DNA of 64,000 nt from Lineus longissimus (GCF_910592395.1 NC_088324.1:1056001-1120000), one strand, 5' to 3'; positions 12,292 through 25,142 are shown, numbered from the stretch's first letter. Notes: generated from the letters alone by a model not told the origin. Numbers and translations are program-made.

Positions 12292-12673
12292 GGAAGTGAT
12301 ACCGAACTGGAGGTGTTCGCTGTCTCACCAAAACCGCGAGGGTGGAGCTAAAATGTTGACCAAAACCGAGGCGTTGCCAAGGTTTCGGTCAACATTTTAG
12401 CTCCAACTTCGTGGTTTTGGTGAGACAATCAATACCGACAGTGAGGTGTCAATTTCTATTCTAAAGTTGAAATTAATCTAAAAAATCAATCTCAAATTAG
12501 ATAACAAATAATGTTGATTTAAATCCTTTTTGACTGCCTCCATATTTTTCACCAGCCCAAGCGGTTATATGGTTGCCTAGCGATGACCGCTTAATTCAAA
12601 ACGAGGCTTTTATGGTGCATAGTGCATTTACACTGTAACGTGCAGTTCATATTAAATCAAGATGTTTTAGAAT
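12292..12673 (+). mobile_element. foldback element family G, copy 4 (short)
   Basis: 382 bp running from GGAAGTGATACCG to TTTTAGAAT. The left 140 bp is a long inverted repeat: the arms include GTCTCACCAAAACC, GTGGAGCTAAAATGTTGACC and ACCGAGGCG, with a few-nt loop at about 12378. It is followed by TCAATTTCTATTCTAAA as in the other copies. The right end carries a second small hairpin (AAGCGGT ... ACCGCTT, then AAAACGAGGC). The arm sequence differs from copies 1-3 although the layout is the same. Confidence 0.7.
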
Positions 12674-13885
12674 TAAGGATTCTTGAATGCCTGCAACAAC
12701 AGATCATGTTGCCTTTCTACACCACCAGCAATCTGCATTCAACTTTTCTCGTTTCCAAAGATAGGCATACAATCATGAATAAGAGAAGCAATGGTCTCTA
12801 GGGAACAAAGTTTGAATTATTTTGGTCCAGAGACGTCCATGAAGGTCTTGTGATGAGCTTGTCTGGAGATCAGTTGTCTGGCGTGGGTTGCCTGGGAATA
12901 GATCGTTCAATTTTTTTTGGAACACATATGTATTGTACTTTTGATCACCGTAACACTGGATTATCTGGCGTGGGTTGTGAAATCGTTTCCTCAGCGAATG
13001 TGGCACGTAAATCTCATGTCAGGAACCACTAAGCTATATTGGTCGAGTCTGATGGCGTCCCCGCTAATAACCCTAGCTTCCTGATCAGTAAGAGCTCGGA
13101 ACAACTGTGATCCCCTCCCACACCATACGATTTCCATTCATCAGGCTCAAGGCAAGACTGCTCATTGTCATGTTCTATATTTTCTAATCGAGGAAAAGAA
13201 TTTAAAAAAAGGTTTATCTCCGCCCCCAATTTTTCAATAAAACTGTGCCATTGTGATGAAAAAATATATACGTAAAGCCTCTAGATATCTGAAGATTAAA
13301 CTTGATCTTCTTATAGAGGAGAGAAGATAGAAATGCTTTCAAAGTTACTGTGAAGTTTTTAACGGAATCGATTTGAAATTTCAACATTATTTTCGCTGAT
13401 GTCTCGAAACTTTAGAAATTAGCACTAAGAACGTTTTGTTTAAGGGGCAAATTTCTTTCAGAAAGTGTTTTTGAGAATGGAATATCTATTGGGGTTCATT
13501 GTGGTCTAACCTCATGAAACTGGCTTATATGCCAAGGATTTATTTGCCATACCATAATCCAATGGGTAAATTGCCGTTTTCTTTCATATGAAGAGAATAA
13601 GGTGTTGACTGACTGAACCTCTCCGACACCCTCAGCAGTCTCATTTATTACAATTACTAAATAGCCATCTGTGGTAATCTTCTGGCAAGCCAACATCCAT
13701 AGTATCCTTGGAGTACCATGTGTTGTGCAAATCTACATTTGACCTGAAATGTGGAACAGGTAAAGAGTGTGAAAAGTGCTGAAATATATTTCCAACTGAA
13801 TTGCAATCAGACATAAACAAAATTGCAATTCTTTCCTCAGGGTGTAGAAGAATCAGAAATGCCTTCTTACCGACAGTGATTGTCC
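12674..13885. other. no gene recognised
   Basis: Open frames on both strands around 12.8-13.9 kb are below 90 codons and show no domain, splice context or composition signal that I trust. Confidence 0.4.
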
Positions 13886-14345
13886 CTACCACTCATATTA
13901 TCAGAAGAGAGACCAAGCTCTCGCCCATGACCTACAAGCCTGTCCCCGTCGCTCAAACTATTAGAAGAGAGACTAAACCCTCCCCATGACATTCATGCCT
14001 GTCCCCGTCGCTCAAACTATTAGAAGAGAGACTAAACCCTCCCCCATGACATTCATGCCTGTCCCCGTCGCTCAAACAATTAGAAGAGAGACTAAACCCT
14101 CCCCATGACATTCATGCCTGTCCCTGTCGCTCACACTATTAGAAGAGAGACTATGCCCTCCCGATGACCGTCATGCCTGTCCTCGCCGTTCACACTATTA
14201 GACGGGAGACTATGCCCTCCCCCATGACCTTCATGCCTGTCCCCGTCGCTCAAACTATTAGAAGAGAGTCTATGCCCTCCTTCATGACCGTCATGCCTGT
14301 CCCCGCCGCTCATACTATTAGAAGAGAGACTAAGCCCTCCCGATG
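13886..14345 (+). repeat. 60-bp minisatellite
   Basis: About 7-8 tandem units of 59-60 bp. Each contains CATGCCTGTCCCCGTCGCTC, then a variable AACTATTAGAAGAGAGACTA, then CCCTCCCCCATGAC. Unit length varies by one in the C run. Open frames here are repeat artefacts. Confidence 0.9.
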
Positions 14346-14695
14346 ACCTTCAATGTCTTTCTGCTAATACCACGGAATCCTATCTCTCGCTTCCTCCTCC
14401 AAGAGCGACTGTCTCTCGGTTATTATCGCCTCCCGCTAGCCATTCCCTGGTGTACACGAGGGAATTGGGCTTGGGGAAACTCAGGCATTGTATGTTATAG
14501 ATTATGGAACATGGTGTGGTCAACCTTTTCGTCGTAGGCAAGTTTTGCTAGATGTTGACTGTCATCAAAAGTTAGAAGCATCTTTACCGTCGATGAATGC
14601 CCAATCCTATTACATTCCTTTGATAAAAGACTAGTCGAGTTTTGGTCTAAGATAGGCAGAGAAGACACAGCTGTTTAGCTCATTGTTATTGGCGC

Positions 14696-15115
14696 ACCAT
14701 GTGTTGCTATAACACGGCAAGATGGAGAGCTGATTACTTGGGAATAATGTCTGGTCCATTCGCTGCTGTATGGTATGCCACTTATTGGTTGGTCTAACAC
14801 AGCAAGATGGAGAGCTGGTTACTTGGGAATAATGTCTGGTCCATTCGCTGCTGTATGGTATGCCACTTATTGGTTGGTCTAACACAGCAAGATGGAGAGC
14901 TGGTTACTTGGGAATAATGTCTGGTCCATTCGCTGCTGTATGGTATGCCACTTATTGGTTGGTCTAACACAGCAAGATGGAGAGCTGGTTAGTTGGGAAT
15001 AATGTCTGGTTCATTCGCTGCTGTATGGCATGCCACTTACTGGTTGGTCTAACACAGCAAGATGGAGAGCTGGTTACCAAGGATAATGTCTGGTCCATTC
15101 ACAGATACGTGTCAT
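14696..15115 (+). repeat. 85-bp minisatellite
   Basis: Five units with exact 85-bp spacing: TAACAC/TAACAG-type starts lie near 14710, 14795, 14880, 14965 and 15050. Each unit has CAGCAAGATGGAGAGCTGGT, GGGAATAATGTCTGGTCC, then a 28-bp block containing TATGGTATGCCACTTATTGG. The array runs straight into the 57-bp array, which lacks that 28-bp block. Confidence 0.9.
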
Positions 15116-15116
15116 C

Positions 15117-16071
15117 TTGTCGTATAATACGGCAAGATGGAGAGGTGATTGCTTGGGAGTAATGTCTGGTCTATTCTGCTATAATACGCCAAGATGGAGA
15201 GGTGATTGCTTGGGAGTAATGTCTGGTCCATTCTGCTATAATACGCCAAGATGGAGAGGTGATTGCTTGGGAGTAATGCCTGGTCTATTCTGCTATAATA
15301 CGGCAAGATGGAGAGGTGATTGCTTGGGAGCAATGTCTGGTCTATTCTGCTATAATACGGCAAGATGGAGAGGTGATTGCTTGGGAGTAATGCCTGGTCC
15401 ATTCTGCTATAATACGGCAAGATGGAGAGGTGATTGCTTGGGAGTAATGCCTGGTCCATTCTGCTATAATACGCCAAGATGGAGAGGTGATTGCTTGGGA
15501 GTAATGCCTGGTCCATTTTGCTTTTACATGAGAAGATGGAGAACTGATTGCTTCGGGGTACTGTCTGGTCCATTCTGCTGTAACGTGGCAAGATGGAGAA
15601 CCGATTGCTTCGGGGTACTGTCTGGTCCTTTCTGCTGTAACGTGGCAAGATGGAGAACTGATTGCTTCGGGGGTACTGTCTGGTCCATTCTGCTGTAACG
15701 TGACAAGATGGAGAACTGATTGCTTCGGGGTACTGTCTGGTCCTTTCTGCTGTAACGTGGCAAGATGGAGAACTGATTGCTTCGGGGGTACTGCCTGGTC
15801 CATTCTGCTGTAACGTGGCAAGATGGAGAACTGATTGCTTCGGGGTACTGTCTGGTCCTTTCTGCTGTAACGTGGCAAGATGGAGAACTGATTGCTTCGG
15901 GGGTACTGTCTGGTCCTTTCTGCTGTAACGTGGCAAGATGGAGAACTGATTGCTTCGGGGTACTGTCTGGTCCTTTCTGCTGTAACGTGGCAAGATGGAG
16001 AACTGATTGCTTCGGGGTACTGTCTGGTCCATTCTGTTATTACACGGCAAGACGGAGAGGCGATTGCTTAA
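15117..16071 (+). repeat. 57-bp minisatellite
   Basis: About 16 units. The first half has exact 57-bp spacing (starts at 15125, 15182, 15239, 15296). The second half has a divergent unit type (AACTGATTGCTTCGGGGTAC) with one-base length changes in the G run. Because 57 is a multiple of 3, long frames stay open on both strands, including a minus-strand frame of 434 codons that also crosses the neighbouring foldback element. I regard these frames as artefacts. Confidence 0.9.
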
Positions 16072-16716
16072 GGAATTAATACTGAGCTGGCGGTCATTGG
16101 TTGTATAATCAAGACCGCTTGGGTAGAGCGAAAATGCAGTCCAAAACCCGAGGCGCTTCGCCGAGGGTTTTGGACGTAATTTGAGGTCTACCCGAGCGGT
16201 CTTGATTATACAACCAATGACCGACAGCGAGGTATTAATTTCTATTCTAAAAGGTTTCAAAATTAAACAAATTAAATACGATTTGAAAGGTATATATGTT
16301 CCGTTTTCGTCAAAGAATGATCCAGCCTGGTGTCCGGAACTCCGCCATATTGTTGCTTGTGAAGATGACGTCACGCAGCAAGGGAATTCCCAGTCTGCTA
16401 GCTCGATTTCTACCATTTCCTCGTCTTTGACCTCTTCTGAATCCTGACTGACGACCTCGAAAGAGTCCTCGGGTATCCTCCCTACTTCACAAATCCCAAT
16501 ATATCGGGGAATACTTCAAAATCTCGTGTTCTTGACATTGTTTTGTGGGGCTGAGTCGTTGCTTATTGGTGAAAATAATTCGTCTGCTAAAATTCAGAAT
16601 TTTATACCTACCCAGGCGGTCATTGGTTACGATACCAAGACCGCTCCGATCAAAACGAGGCGTAATGTATTTTGTATTAGAAACAATGATATACTGTGAC
16701 TAAGGCCTTTTAGAAT
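16072..16716 (+). mobile_element. foldback element family G, copy 1
   Basis: 645 bp from GGAATTAATAC to CCTTTTAGAAT, near-identical to 41689-42320. The left 170 bp is an inverted repeat with arms of about 80 bp and a tiny loop near 16150. Arm words include GCGGTCATTGGTTGTATAAT, CAAGACCGCT and TCCAAAACCCGAGGCG. The right end has a second hairpin (GGCGGTC ... AGACCGCTC). The body contains TGACGTCA (16366-16373) and, on the minus strand, a promoter-like ATATGGCGGA leading into a 12-codon frame. It is inserted inside the minisatellite array. Confidence 0.8.
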
Positions 16717-16815
16717 TGTGGGTAATGCCTGATCCATTCACTCCTATTAGTTAGTCCACTTGTTGGCAGATATAACGCATCAATATGGAGAGCTGATTGG
16801 CTTGCCAGTGGGATT
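16717..16815 (+). repeat. displaced minisatellite remnant
   Basis: This aligns to the 85-bp unit (GGGTAATGCCTGATCCATTC, then TTAGTCCACTTGTTGG, then ATATGGAGAGCTGATTGG). It is the array tail cut off by insertion of the foldback element at 16072-16716. Confidence 0.7.
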
Positions 16816-17094
16816 TTGCACAAGAAACACTGAATGCTCTCCATATGGCGCAGAAAGTCGTCTCTCCCACATGCCATCAGTTGTTAAGGGTCAAAGCATC
16901 ACTTTTACCCCTAATTTCATCGTTTCTCTGGTAACTATCACGTTGGCATGGAAACGGATTCAATGCTTTCTAACGATCTCCACCCACAATGCAATTTGGC
17001 TTTTTGAATATCACGTACGGTATTGAGGCTAATCATTAAACGGTGTCGTGGAGGAATTATCAAAATCAGGGTATGTCAACCTGGTCAGGTGGCA

Positions 17095-17274
17095 GAATTT
17101 CACCAATGTTTGGGGGTGCAGACCATTAACCCTAACCCATTTCAGCACTGCTTGGGGTTGACATCCCTAACCCTTACCAATGTCACAAATGTTTGGGGTT
17201 CAAACTCCTAACCTAAACTCATTTCGCCAATTTTTGGGGGTTCAAATTCCTAGCTCTAACCCATTTCACCAATG
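17095..17274 (+). repeat. degenerate ~48-bp tandem repeat
   Basis: About four diverged units of the form CATTTCACCAATGTTTGGGG, then GTTCAAACTCCTAACC. One unit contains two copies of the telomere-like word AACCCT, but there is no telomeric array. Confidence 0.7.
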
Positions 17275-18854
17275 TTTTCATTGAAGATGATCTGCAGGTT
17301 CATCTCATTCAATATGGTGCATGTGGTTGACAATCCAAACCCCACATTGTTTTATTGTGAATATTGACCTGTGTTCATTTTTCACCTTAATGTTGTAAAA
17401 ATATACAAAGAATTCATGTAAAAGCTGACACAAGTTTCTGGAATAGGGGAATTATGTCGTTGTGGCATCATTTGTAGATCAGAGTATTATACAGCTTTCT
17501 GGATCCTGTAGCAGATACCCTACCTGGTGAGATTTTAACGACGCACCAAATAGAGGCGATGCTTTATTGTGTGTGACAGTTAGGTGTATTAATTGACTAA
17601 TTGAATCATTCTCATGATTCTGATTGGCTGCCTTATCATGATGGCAGCATATCGCTTAGAAACAGTAGTGATGTGTTCAGCGGTGATAGGAGAGACTAAG
17701 GGCCCGATCATCAGGGCAGGGAATTCGGCATAGAATCCCGAGGCCTTTGTAAGACTGCATTATGAATGGTGCAACATGGTCTGTCTCGGCATCCAGAAAG
17801 ACCAGTCCCATTTATCATGTGCTTTAGGAAGCTTGACATAAAGGTTTTGCATGTTTGGTAGACCATAGCGTGCCTAGGCTAGGAAACCGCAACACCCAAG
17901 CTACGCAGACATAGCCTAGAGAGGTTTTTATTAAAGTTAAAACATCCTCTGCAAAGTAACATTCTCCAGAGTTTTTTCTCCCACACTTTTACTTCTTGTG
18001 ACATCCTCGCAACCTGGATATTCAAAGACAGGATTACTAAGCCTCAAGCGGCGGCCACACATAACCACAGTCGCAAAAAAAGGTCAGCTTATTCAGCGCA
18101 AATGCATCTCGAGGCAAGCCCTGGATGCTGGAGGAGTTCAAACAATCTTTTGTCCCTAATCCATCTGATGATCTTCAGTTGGCAAGGTCAGCTGACCTCA
18201 ATTTCACATTCAGGATCCCAGACCACAGATAGTTACTGCAGCGACCTGCAACAAATATTGCATGAGACAGAAATCTCTTGTTTGCAGGGAGCTTCGCAAG
18301 TCGCCAAATAATGTAGATGTCTGTCCAAAATTCCTAAATAAGATATCATGGCTTGCTGAAAACACCGTCCTTGCTGATTGAACGAATACAAGATTTTGAT
18401 CAGAGGAACCTTACCCAAAAAATTGATCAGTGCCTGGCTTTGTGAATGATGCATTTCATTCAGTCTCGTAAAGCTAGAAGGTGAATGAGTGATGTTCGTG
18501 TTTGTACAGCCATGCACATACTGCTACTGTCAGTCATCTCAACAGAGTGTTAACGCTCAGCAAAGGACCACCCACCGCAAAGTCACTCAGTGAAGTTCAC
18601 TAACGCTGAAAGGGTGGATGTCGTCCTAGGTGCCGACAAATGGTACCCAGGTTCGCGATCGACTGGACAATAAGCACCCTGGGTGCCATTACACTAGACA
18701 AACAGCACCCAGCTTCTTTTTGCCTGGCTTACGGATCTTAGGGACGAGGACGTTTCTTGCAATCTCGTTTTATCTCGCGCCGTGGTACTTGCGGCATTAG
18801 CAGTGCTCGAAATAAATAGAACAGATAAACAGAAAAAAACGCGTTTAGGCCTAT
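17275..18854. other. no gene recognised
   Basis: Low-support open frames at 18102 (+) and 18233 (-) overlap each other on opposite strands, which argues that both are chance. A loose inverted word pair (GGTACCCAGG / CCCTGGGTGCC) lies near 18640-18690. Confidence 0.4.
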
Positions 18855-18937
18855 AGGTCTTTGAAAGCACATTTCGGAATTATCCCTCCTATATACCTTT
18901 TCTGAATAAATCATCCGAAATGTGCTTTCAAAGACCT
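18855..18937. repeat. perfect 23-bp hairpin
   Basis: The arm at 18855-18877 (AGGTCTTTGAAAGCACATTT plus CGG) is exactly complementary to 18915-18937, with a 37-bp spacer. It is likely a very small MITE or a remnant of one. Confidence 0.8.
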
Positions 18938-19960
18938 TTAGTGACTAATACACTCAAATATAAGAAAGTCACCTCAACCACTATATATACTGTGGCCAAA
19001 TTCCGTTGCGTTTCATTGTTCAAAGCCAGGACATGGACACGAAAGTACTATTTGATGTTGACCTTCCTGATGTACGACCGCGGCGCAGGCAACTGTCAGT
19101 TAAAGTCTGATTTATAGTGTTCACCTTCAGTCAGCATCATACATCTTCCCACCAATGGTGATGCAAGTACAGTAATATACTACATCCGCTGATGCTTTGT
19201 TTGAACTACTTCACCCATGTTGTACATCATTTAACCAGAGTCTTTCAAATAGCAAGGATTAGGCCTATTTGGCCTACTCTGTTGTCTTAACTGGATGTGT
19301 TTTCCTAATCCGTACCATCTAAATCTCCATGTACATTTACACTAGGCCTTCCTGTACAAAACCGGAGTAAAAGCATTTGCTAGTCTTTATTCATATCACC
19401 CATTGTCACTGATGATGACACTGAAGTCAAATAAAAAATTTAATCAATTCTCATGCGGATAACTAATTTTTATGCACAATCAACCATGCAAATATAAAAC
19501 CTCAATATCTGCCTCTGACCATCAAGTGTCAATTTTTGCCCGAGCAGGTCTAAGCCCCCGTGGCAGATGCATGTCACTACCAACTTGTTCCATTGGTAAG
19601 TTGCCTACTGACATGCAGCTTGGATGCGCAGCCCGCTATTAATTAGCTAATTGATGTTGATCTTTCTGGTGAATGATATGAACGTGGGAGCTAGTTCGCA
19701 ATGATTGTCATCTATATACTGTCACCTACATCCTCATGGATGACTCATCTTGCCGAGTGATCCGCACACCACGCCCAATCTTCATTACCAGATCGATGAC
19801 GACCTTTGTTGACCTCCGCTTTAGCGTCATTCAGCACAGACAAGTTTTTATAGTTCGATATCTAGTTCAGTGGCTTGTACCTTTCACACCCCCTCAAACA
19901 CCTACCCCGCCCTTTCGTAGCAATCATCCCTTGATGACTCCAAATAAACCACAAAAAATT
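18938..19960. other. no gene recognised
   Basis: Nothing supported. A small imperfect inverted repeat around 19568-19617 (GCATGTCACTACCAACTT / AAGTTG...TGACATGC) is noted. Confidence 0.4.
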
Positions 19961-20135
19961 GAGGTCAATCGCCTGAGGCGTCTGTCAGTTATCGAGCGAA
20001 AACGGAATTCAAGATGGCTGCCGTGGCGGCCATGTTTGAAAAGTAACGAGGCCGGCTTTATTAGGGTCAGTCGCCCAAGATGTTTGTCAGTTATCAAACG
20101 GAAACGGAATTCAAGATGGCTGCCGTGGCTGGCAT
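19961..20135 (+). repeat. local direct duplication
   Basis: Two copies of about 65 bp start near 19967 and 20070. They share GTCAGTTATC, GGAATTCAAGATGGCTGCCG and TGGC. AAGATGGC resembles a YY1-type motif common in animal promoters, but no transcription unit can be assigned. Confidence 0.65.
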
Positions 20136-23100
20136 ATTGATTATTGGATCGCGGCGATTTCGAAAAGGACTTTCCCTTGTCACTCCCAATGAGCTAAAAA
20201 AAATCGGATGGCTAAAGCGAGGCGTTTCTCTGATCATTGATGGAAATTGGAAAGTAAATAGACACCGATGTATGGGCCACGACCAAATGCCCCCAATTTT
20301 GTCGGGGGGGGGGGGCATTGAAATAAATCGGGGCAAATACCAAAAATGAGACGTATTATAAACGGAAATATCTCGAGAATGCTGAAAAAGCAAATGTCTT
20401 GAATGCAATGCACCTGTTGCCAGATTCGGCGTTTCATGAAACACCTAGTAAATTAATAGAAGGATAATTAAGCATCTCAGTCGAGTCTGTCTGCAAGATA
20501 CATTATCTCGGCTATAAAAAGATTATATGGCTGATTATAGATTGAGTTGAATGAGGAAAGTGCGTGTTTCTTGTGATCTTGAGGCTCGTTTGTCAAGGTT
20601 TGTGGGTGTATAACAATTATTTGTGGTCGCGTATCAGGCGATCTTGCTTATTCTGACGACAACCACAACATCATTAACCCTCAGAGGTGCATGTTCCTTG
20701 CGGCCTTTACCAATGTAAGCGGCTATACTAAAAGCTTGGTTTCAAAATACATTCTAACGTTTTTATTTTGTTAATTTTGATGGTGTAAACTTTTTATTCA
20801 AATTTGATATTTCAATATCAATATCAGTGAAATCTCAAATTCGAGATCTCAAATTAAATGCATTTTGAAAAATTTAAGAATGTATTTTAAGACCTAGCTG
20901 ATGATAATCCGAAGAAATTAGAGTGATATGTTGGCGTTAATTAGTTTTAAAGATACAAATAGTTTGGTCAGTTTACCTTTTCAATACCATGTTTTAAATG
21001 AAAGCCTAACTTATACAGTGCGGAGGTTCGGGGTTAAATCGTGTGCAAACTTTATCGTCCGAATATTTTACACAATTCTCTCAATCTTGACACGAGAGGC
21101 GCTGATTTCGTTCCTTACAACTCACCCAGAACAAGTTATTGGCCACCATCTTGAAAAGCAGTACCGCGGATATAGAAAAGGAAAGAATTTTTCTTATTAT
21201 AATGAGGCAGCGCATCACCACTAAGCCCGCGAAAATAATTGCTGCACTACGCTGCGTTTATAGTTCTCCATACAATCATCTTAAAACCCACCAGGAACTG
21301 TCAGATTTTATTTATCGAGATCATATTTTCTTAGTTATTAATAAAATAAAACGTTTTATGAGCGAAAGTGGCACTAATTCGGCCTGAATAAGATTTACAG
21401 TCCGAACCGGTGATGCAGTGGATGACGTAGGAATATCAAACCCTGAATCTCAGGATTCCGTCATCCAGCAAGATGGCGGCAATTTAGCAATTCCAGTGTT
21501 AATATTTTCAATTTTGGCACTGGGGCGAGTTTGACACTTCTCTCTGGGCGCACTCACTCGATGTGCACCTACGGTGTCTGCAGATATTGCCTCGCCGTTA
21601 TTCATCGTGTTTACATAGCTCAGTATGTTGATGCGAATGTTTGCTGGTGCAACTTGCAATAATTATCACGTCTTGAGTGTCAAAACAATCACTTGTGTAA
21701 AGGTCAAACTGGTCGTGGCTGGGTTTGATATCAAAACGAAAATATTTTCCCTGCAGGGTGCTTTGAGGCGGATCTATCCTACATATCCGAGGGTCATCTT
21801 GACAGAGAGTGATGAAACATACCCTCATATCTCTCATCGAGGTAGAACCAGGTCTTTCCAATTGAGATTATGTCATTTTCATCTTCATGAATAAAAAAAT
21901 TCAAATTCAGTCGAAAAAAAGAATCATATATAAATAACCTTATCAAATTTAAAGGGAAAAATATATTTTGACATAAAGCTTCATCCATAATATCCATTGT
22001 TCCATGTCTATACCACATTAGAAAAGAAGTGTGTGGTTTATATTGCTTACCATGGTCTTTCATTCAACATATCAATACTTTGACTCTGGGATAAGAGTCA
22101 ATGCTCTTTGGCAGGCCTTCTGATCATCGACCTTGAAGGTCTTTATTATATTTATGCAAAGCCTTAACCCTTCACCACCAACACCATCCCAACCCCTACC
22201 CCATCACCGGTCAAGTGTGTTTTCCAGTTCTGGCAGGAGTTCAAGCAAACACTCCTGGGGCAGTCCATTTATTCATCCTGATCATCACTTCTCATGGACC
22301 ATCACAACTGGTGAGTACATTGGAGCCTGGAAGATTAGCCAATGAGCGCTGAGTAAAACCAAACTCTAAGCGATTTATAACCGAGGTAAGAATGTGTTGA
22401 AGTAGTGTCGTGCTGCTTTGGCATGCATACAACACCAAATAGGAAGGTACCCTTTGTGATTGTTGGCATCCTGCCAGATTTTGTTGTGGTTGCCCGAAAC
22501 CGATATAGTGCAAACTTCCAGAAAACTAATGACTTGCCGCAGTGGTATAGGGCGCCAGGACGAGACTGGTCCACACTGCGTCTGGAATATAGTCCGGCAA
22601 GGATACTTTGAGTAGGAGTAGTCGCTACTTACTGCTGTCAATAAAATATGTGATAGCTTGCTCAATCGTATCGATTTTCGCCAGCGATGCAGCGAATACT
22701 ACGGTTGACTAAGTTGACAGTAGTTCAAAGTGTTGCTGATTTCCCGGTGTCGTACATTGAACATATAAAAGGACGTTTCAAAATCTGACTGAATTATCTT
22801 GCTCTTCCGTTGTTGATTCCGATTTGACCCGAGTTAGCCCTCCCTGCATTGACCATACCCATGCGGACTGTTGCACCAGTAAGGCGCTGCCTGGAGCCAT
22901 AGATCTACACCTTGGCGTTTTGCCTGACGTTATGCTGTAGTTATGAATTTTGCCTTGTTGCTAAGCGAATTGGGGACCTCGGTGGATGATTTGAACATAT
23001 ACAAGTGTATTGCATGCAATCGTCACCATTATTCTTCGGAATATTTAAAAAATGGGAAAAAGAGGCGTAATTTGCAAAGCTTCAGCCCCCCTAAATGTCG

Positions 23101-24668
23101 GCAAAACAAAACTGCCTTCACTGCCCTCAGTGACCCTGTTGACTTGGTTGACGAGGTGAAATCGAAATGACATGAATTCCACCCACCTCGGGAGTGAAAA
23201 TGCGCGCTAGGAATTCATTAACCCTTCGAGTGCGATGATTAACGAAAAATAGTTAGAACAAAATGTAAAAAAATCATCAAAAACTTTCAGAAGCACAGTT
23301 TGCTAATGAAACAGGAGAAGAAGAAACATATTGAAGTAAAATCCGCCCTTTCCAGTAAAGAGTAATAATTGATGATCAAGGTATTTTAACAATGACATTA
23401 TCCTTCTCCAGTCAGTCAGAGAAGCTTGTTCCATTCTAACAGCCGGAGACATCAAACAGCACGCGCAGTCTTTAATTCACAATCGGAAGCTGGCAAATGG
23501 GTTGAGCGAGGGCGATGGGAAACGTTGAAGAGTTTTGTTTTTCACATGGTTTCGCGGGGGCGGCTAGTGGCAAATGGATTATCTTTGGGGCAAGTCACTT
23601 AACTCTGCTGAGCTCAACTGTTTTCAGTTTAACTTGGAAGAAACCTCGTCTTTGCAATTTATGAAGGGGGGGGGGGGGTCGGAGCCAAGGTGGGTGGGGA
23701 CTGTATCTTGGCAGGTTTTGCAGGGATTAGGAGCCAGGGATGGAGGGGGTAAGGAGGGGTTAACGTAAATGTCCTAAACTCAGAATCGACTCAGAGAAGA
23801 CCGCAACACCCCCTAAAATGGTTGTCGCAGATTATCAATTTCCAAGTCAAGCATTTCTTTATTCTCACAAAATAAGAAACTGACTAGGGATAAGTGTGAA
23901 ATAAACACTGCATCATGTCATATTCCTTGTGATCATGTCTCGTCGGTCTCCGGTTGCAGATGTATACTTGAACAAGGCGTGGGAGAGACCATATCAAAGC
24001 CGTTCTGTTAATAATCCTTATCGATTTTTTGGAGTCGAGTTTACCTCTAAATAGGATGAAAGGAAGGATTAAATTCGTTCGGGGTTTTCTTGCACAGTTC
24101 TTTGCCACTCAAAGGAATGCTGAGTTAGCGAGGTATCTCTTATTTCAATTAGATCTTTTGAGTACTGCATTGCATTGTACCAATGACGGCTTGTTGCCAT
24201 AAGACAGTCGAATGAAATTATGGCCCATGATAGCAAATTTCAGTCAAATTAAAGAGGGACGATGTGCTGATGTTTATCATATTTATATAAAAACCTACCG
24301 GTTTGCAAAGTTAGCTTCCTAAATTGTTAAAAGATTTTTTTTTCAATGAACTAAGTCTCTTGCACACAGATCTTTTCTGGAATACTTGCATCTTTCCTTT
24401 TTTGAAGTTGATGCAAAATGAATATTCCCTTTCCACTTGAAGTTGATCACGTGATTGATGTGGTTTCTCCCACTCCCTCTTCACCCTGGAGAATCAATTC
24501 TCCAGATTGGCGAGCATCTTATCAGGTCTTCCAGCTTACCGAGCAGACTGCCCTGGGTAATGCTTCTTGAGCCCTGGAAGAATGGCAGCCTCACAAGAAA
24601 AACAACCAAAATGTGTGCTCGTTGGTAAATTAATGTTCTAAAATAAATTGTGTCCGTCCGACAATAGG
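20136..24668. other. 4.5 kb without recognised gene
   Basis: The open frames are short and mutually overlapping on both strands (20.1-20.4, 21.4-22.1 and 22.3-22.7 kb), without domains. A weak hairpin (GGATGACG ... CGTCATCC) lies at 21420-21466, and poly-G runs lie near 20306 and 23666. The segment at 22800-22860 matches the reverse complement of about 62820-62880 (TTGATTCCGATTTGACCCGA), a dispersed repeat of unknown class. Confidence 0.4.
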
Positions 24669-25142
24669 GAGTTTCCGCATCGCTTACGATTACGATTACG
24701 ATTACGATTTCAAAGTCGTAATCGTAATACTCTCAAAACGGGCATGAACCAGAAATTTTGTTTCCGCATTCACACCAACGACTTGGGGTACTGTAGTATA
24801 GGCCCTATACTCTGCTCTCATGCTCTGGGTGCACTTTTCTCGGCTCTAAAACATGATCAAAATCGCCGTTGATCACATTAAATGCAGTTCCTGTGTTTGA
24901 CAGATATGTTCTTAAGTATTCTTCAATGAATATTTCACCTTGAATTTGATATGTAGCGTGGAAAATAGGCTTTTCGCTAATCCATGTAATCGTTTTCGAC
25001 TTACGAAGATCAGCCGGAATCCTCGTAAGAACGAGACGAAAGTACCATCGACGATATCGCTGGGGATGACGTAGCACCAAAAATCGATGACGTCAAACAC
25101 AAATCGTAATCGTAATCGTAATCGTAAGCGATGCGGAAACTC
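24669..25142. mobile_element. MITE with perfect 42-bp inverted ends
   Basis: Left arm 24669-24710 and right arm 25101-25142 are exactly complementary over 42 bp. Each begins GAGTTTCCGCATCGCTTACG and continues into four tandem hexamers of CGATTA type, ending in GATTT. The outer bases TAGGGAG and CTCGCTA extend the match with one mismatch and place TA at both edges. The interior of about 390 bp is non-coding, with a further short CGTAATCGTAAT run at the left and TGACGTCA at 25088-25095. The superfamily is unassigned. Confidence 0.85.

Noticed and set aside
15112-16416. 434-codon minus-strand ORF and a 193-codon + strand ORF
   Set aside because: They lie over the 57-bp minisatellite; the 434-codon frame also crosses into a transposon. 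Similar frames open on the opposite strand, as expected for a repetitive sequence with a period divisible by 3.
17095-17274. Telomeric repeat
   Set aside because: Only isolated AACCCTAACCC words inside a ~48-bp degenerate repeat; no uniform telomere array.
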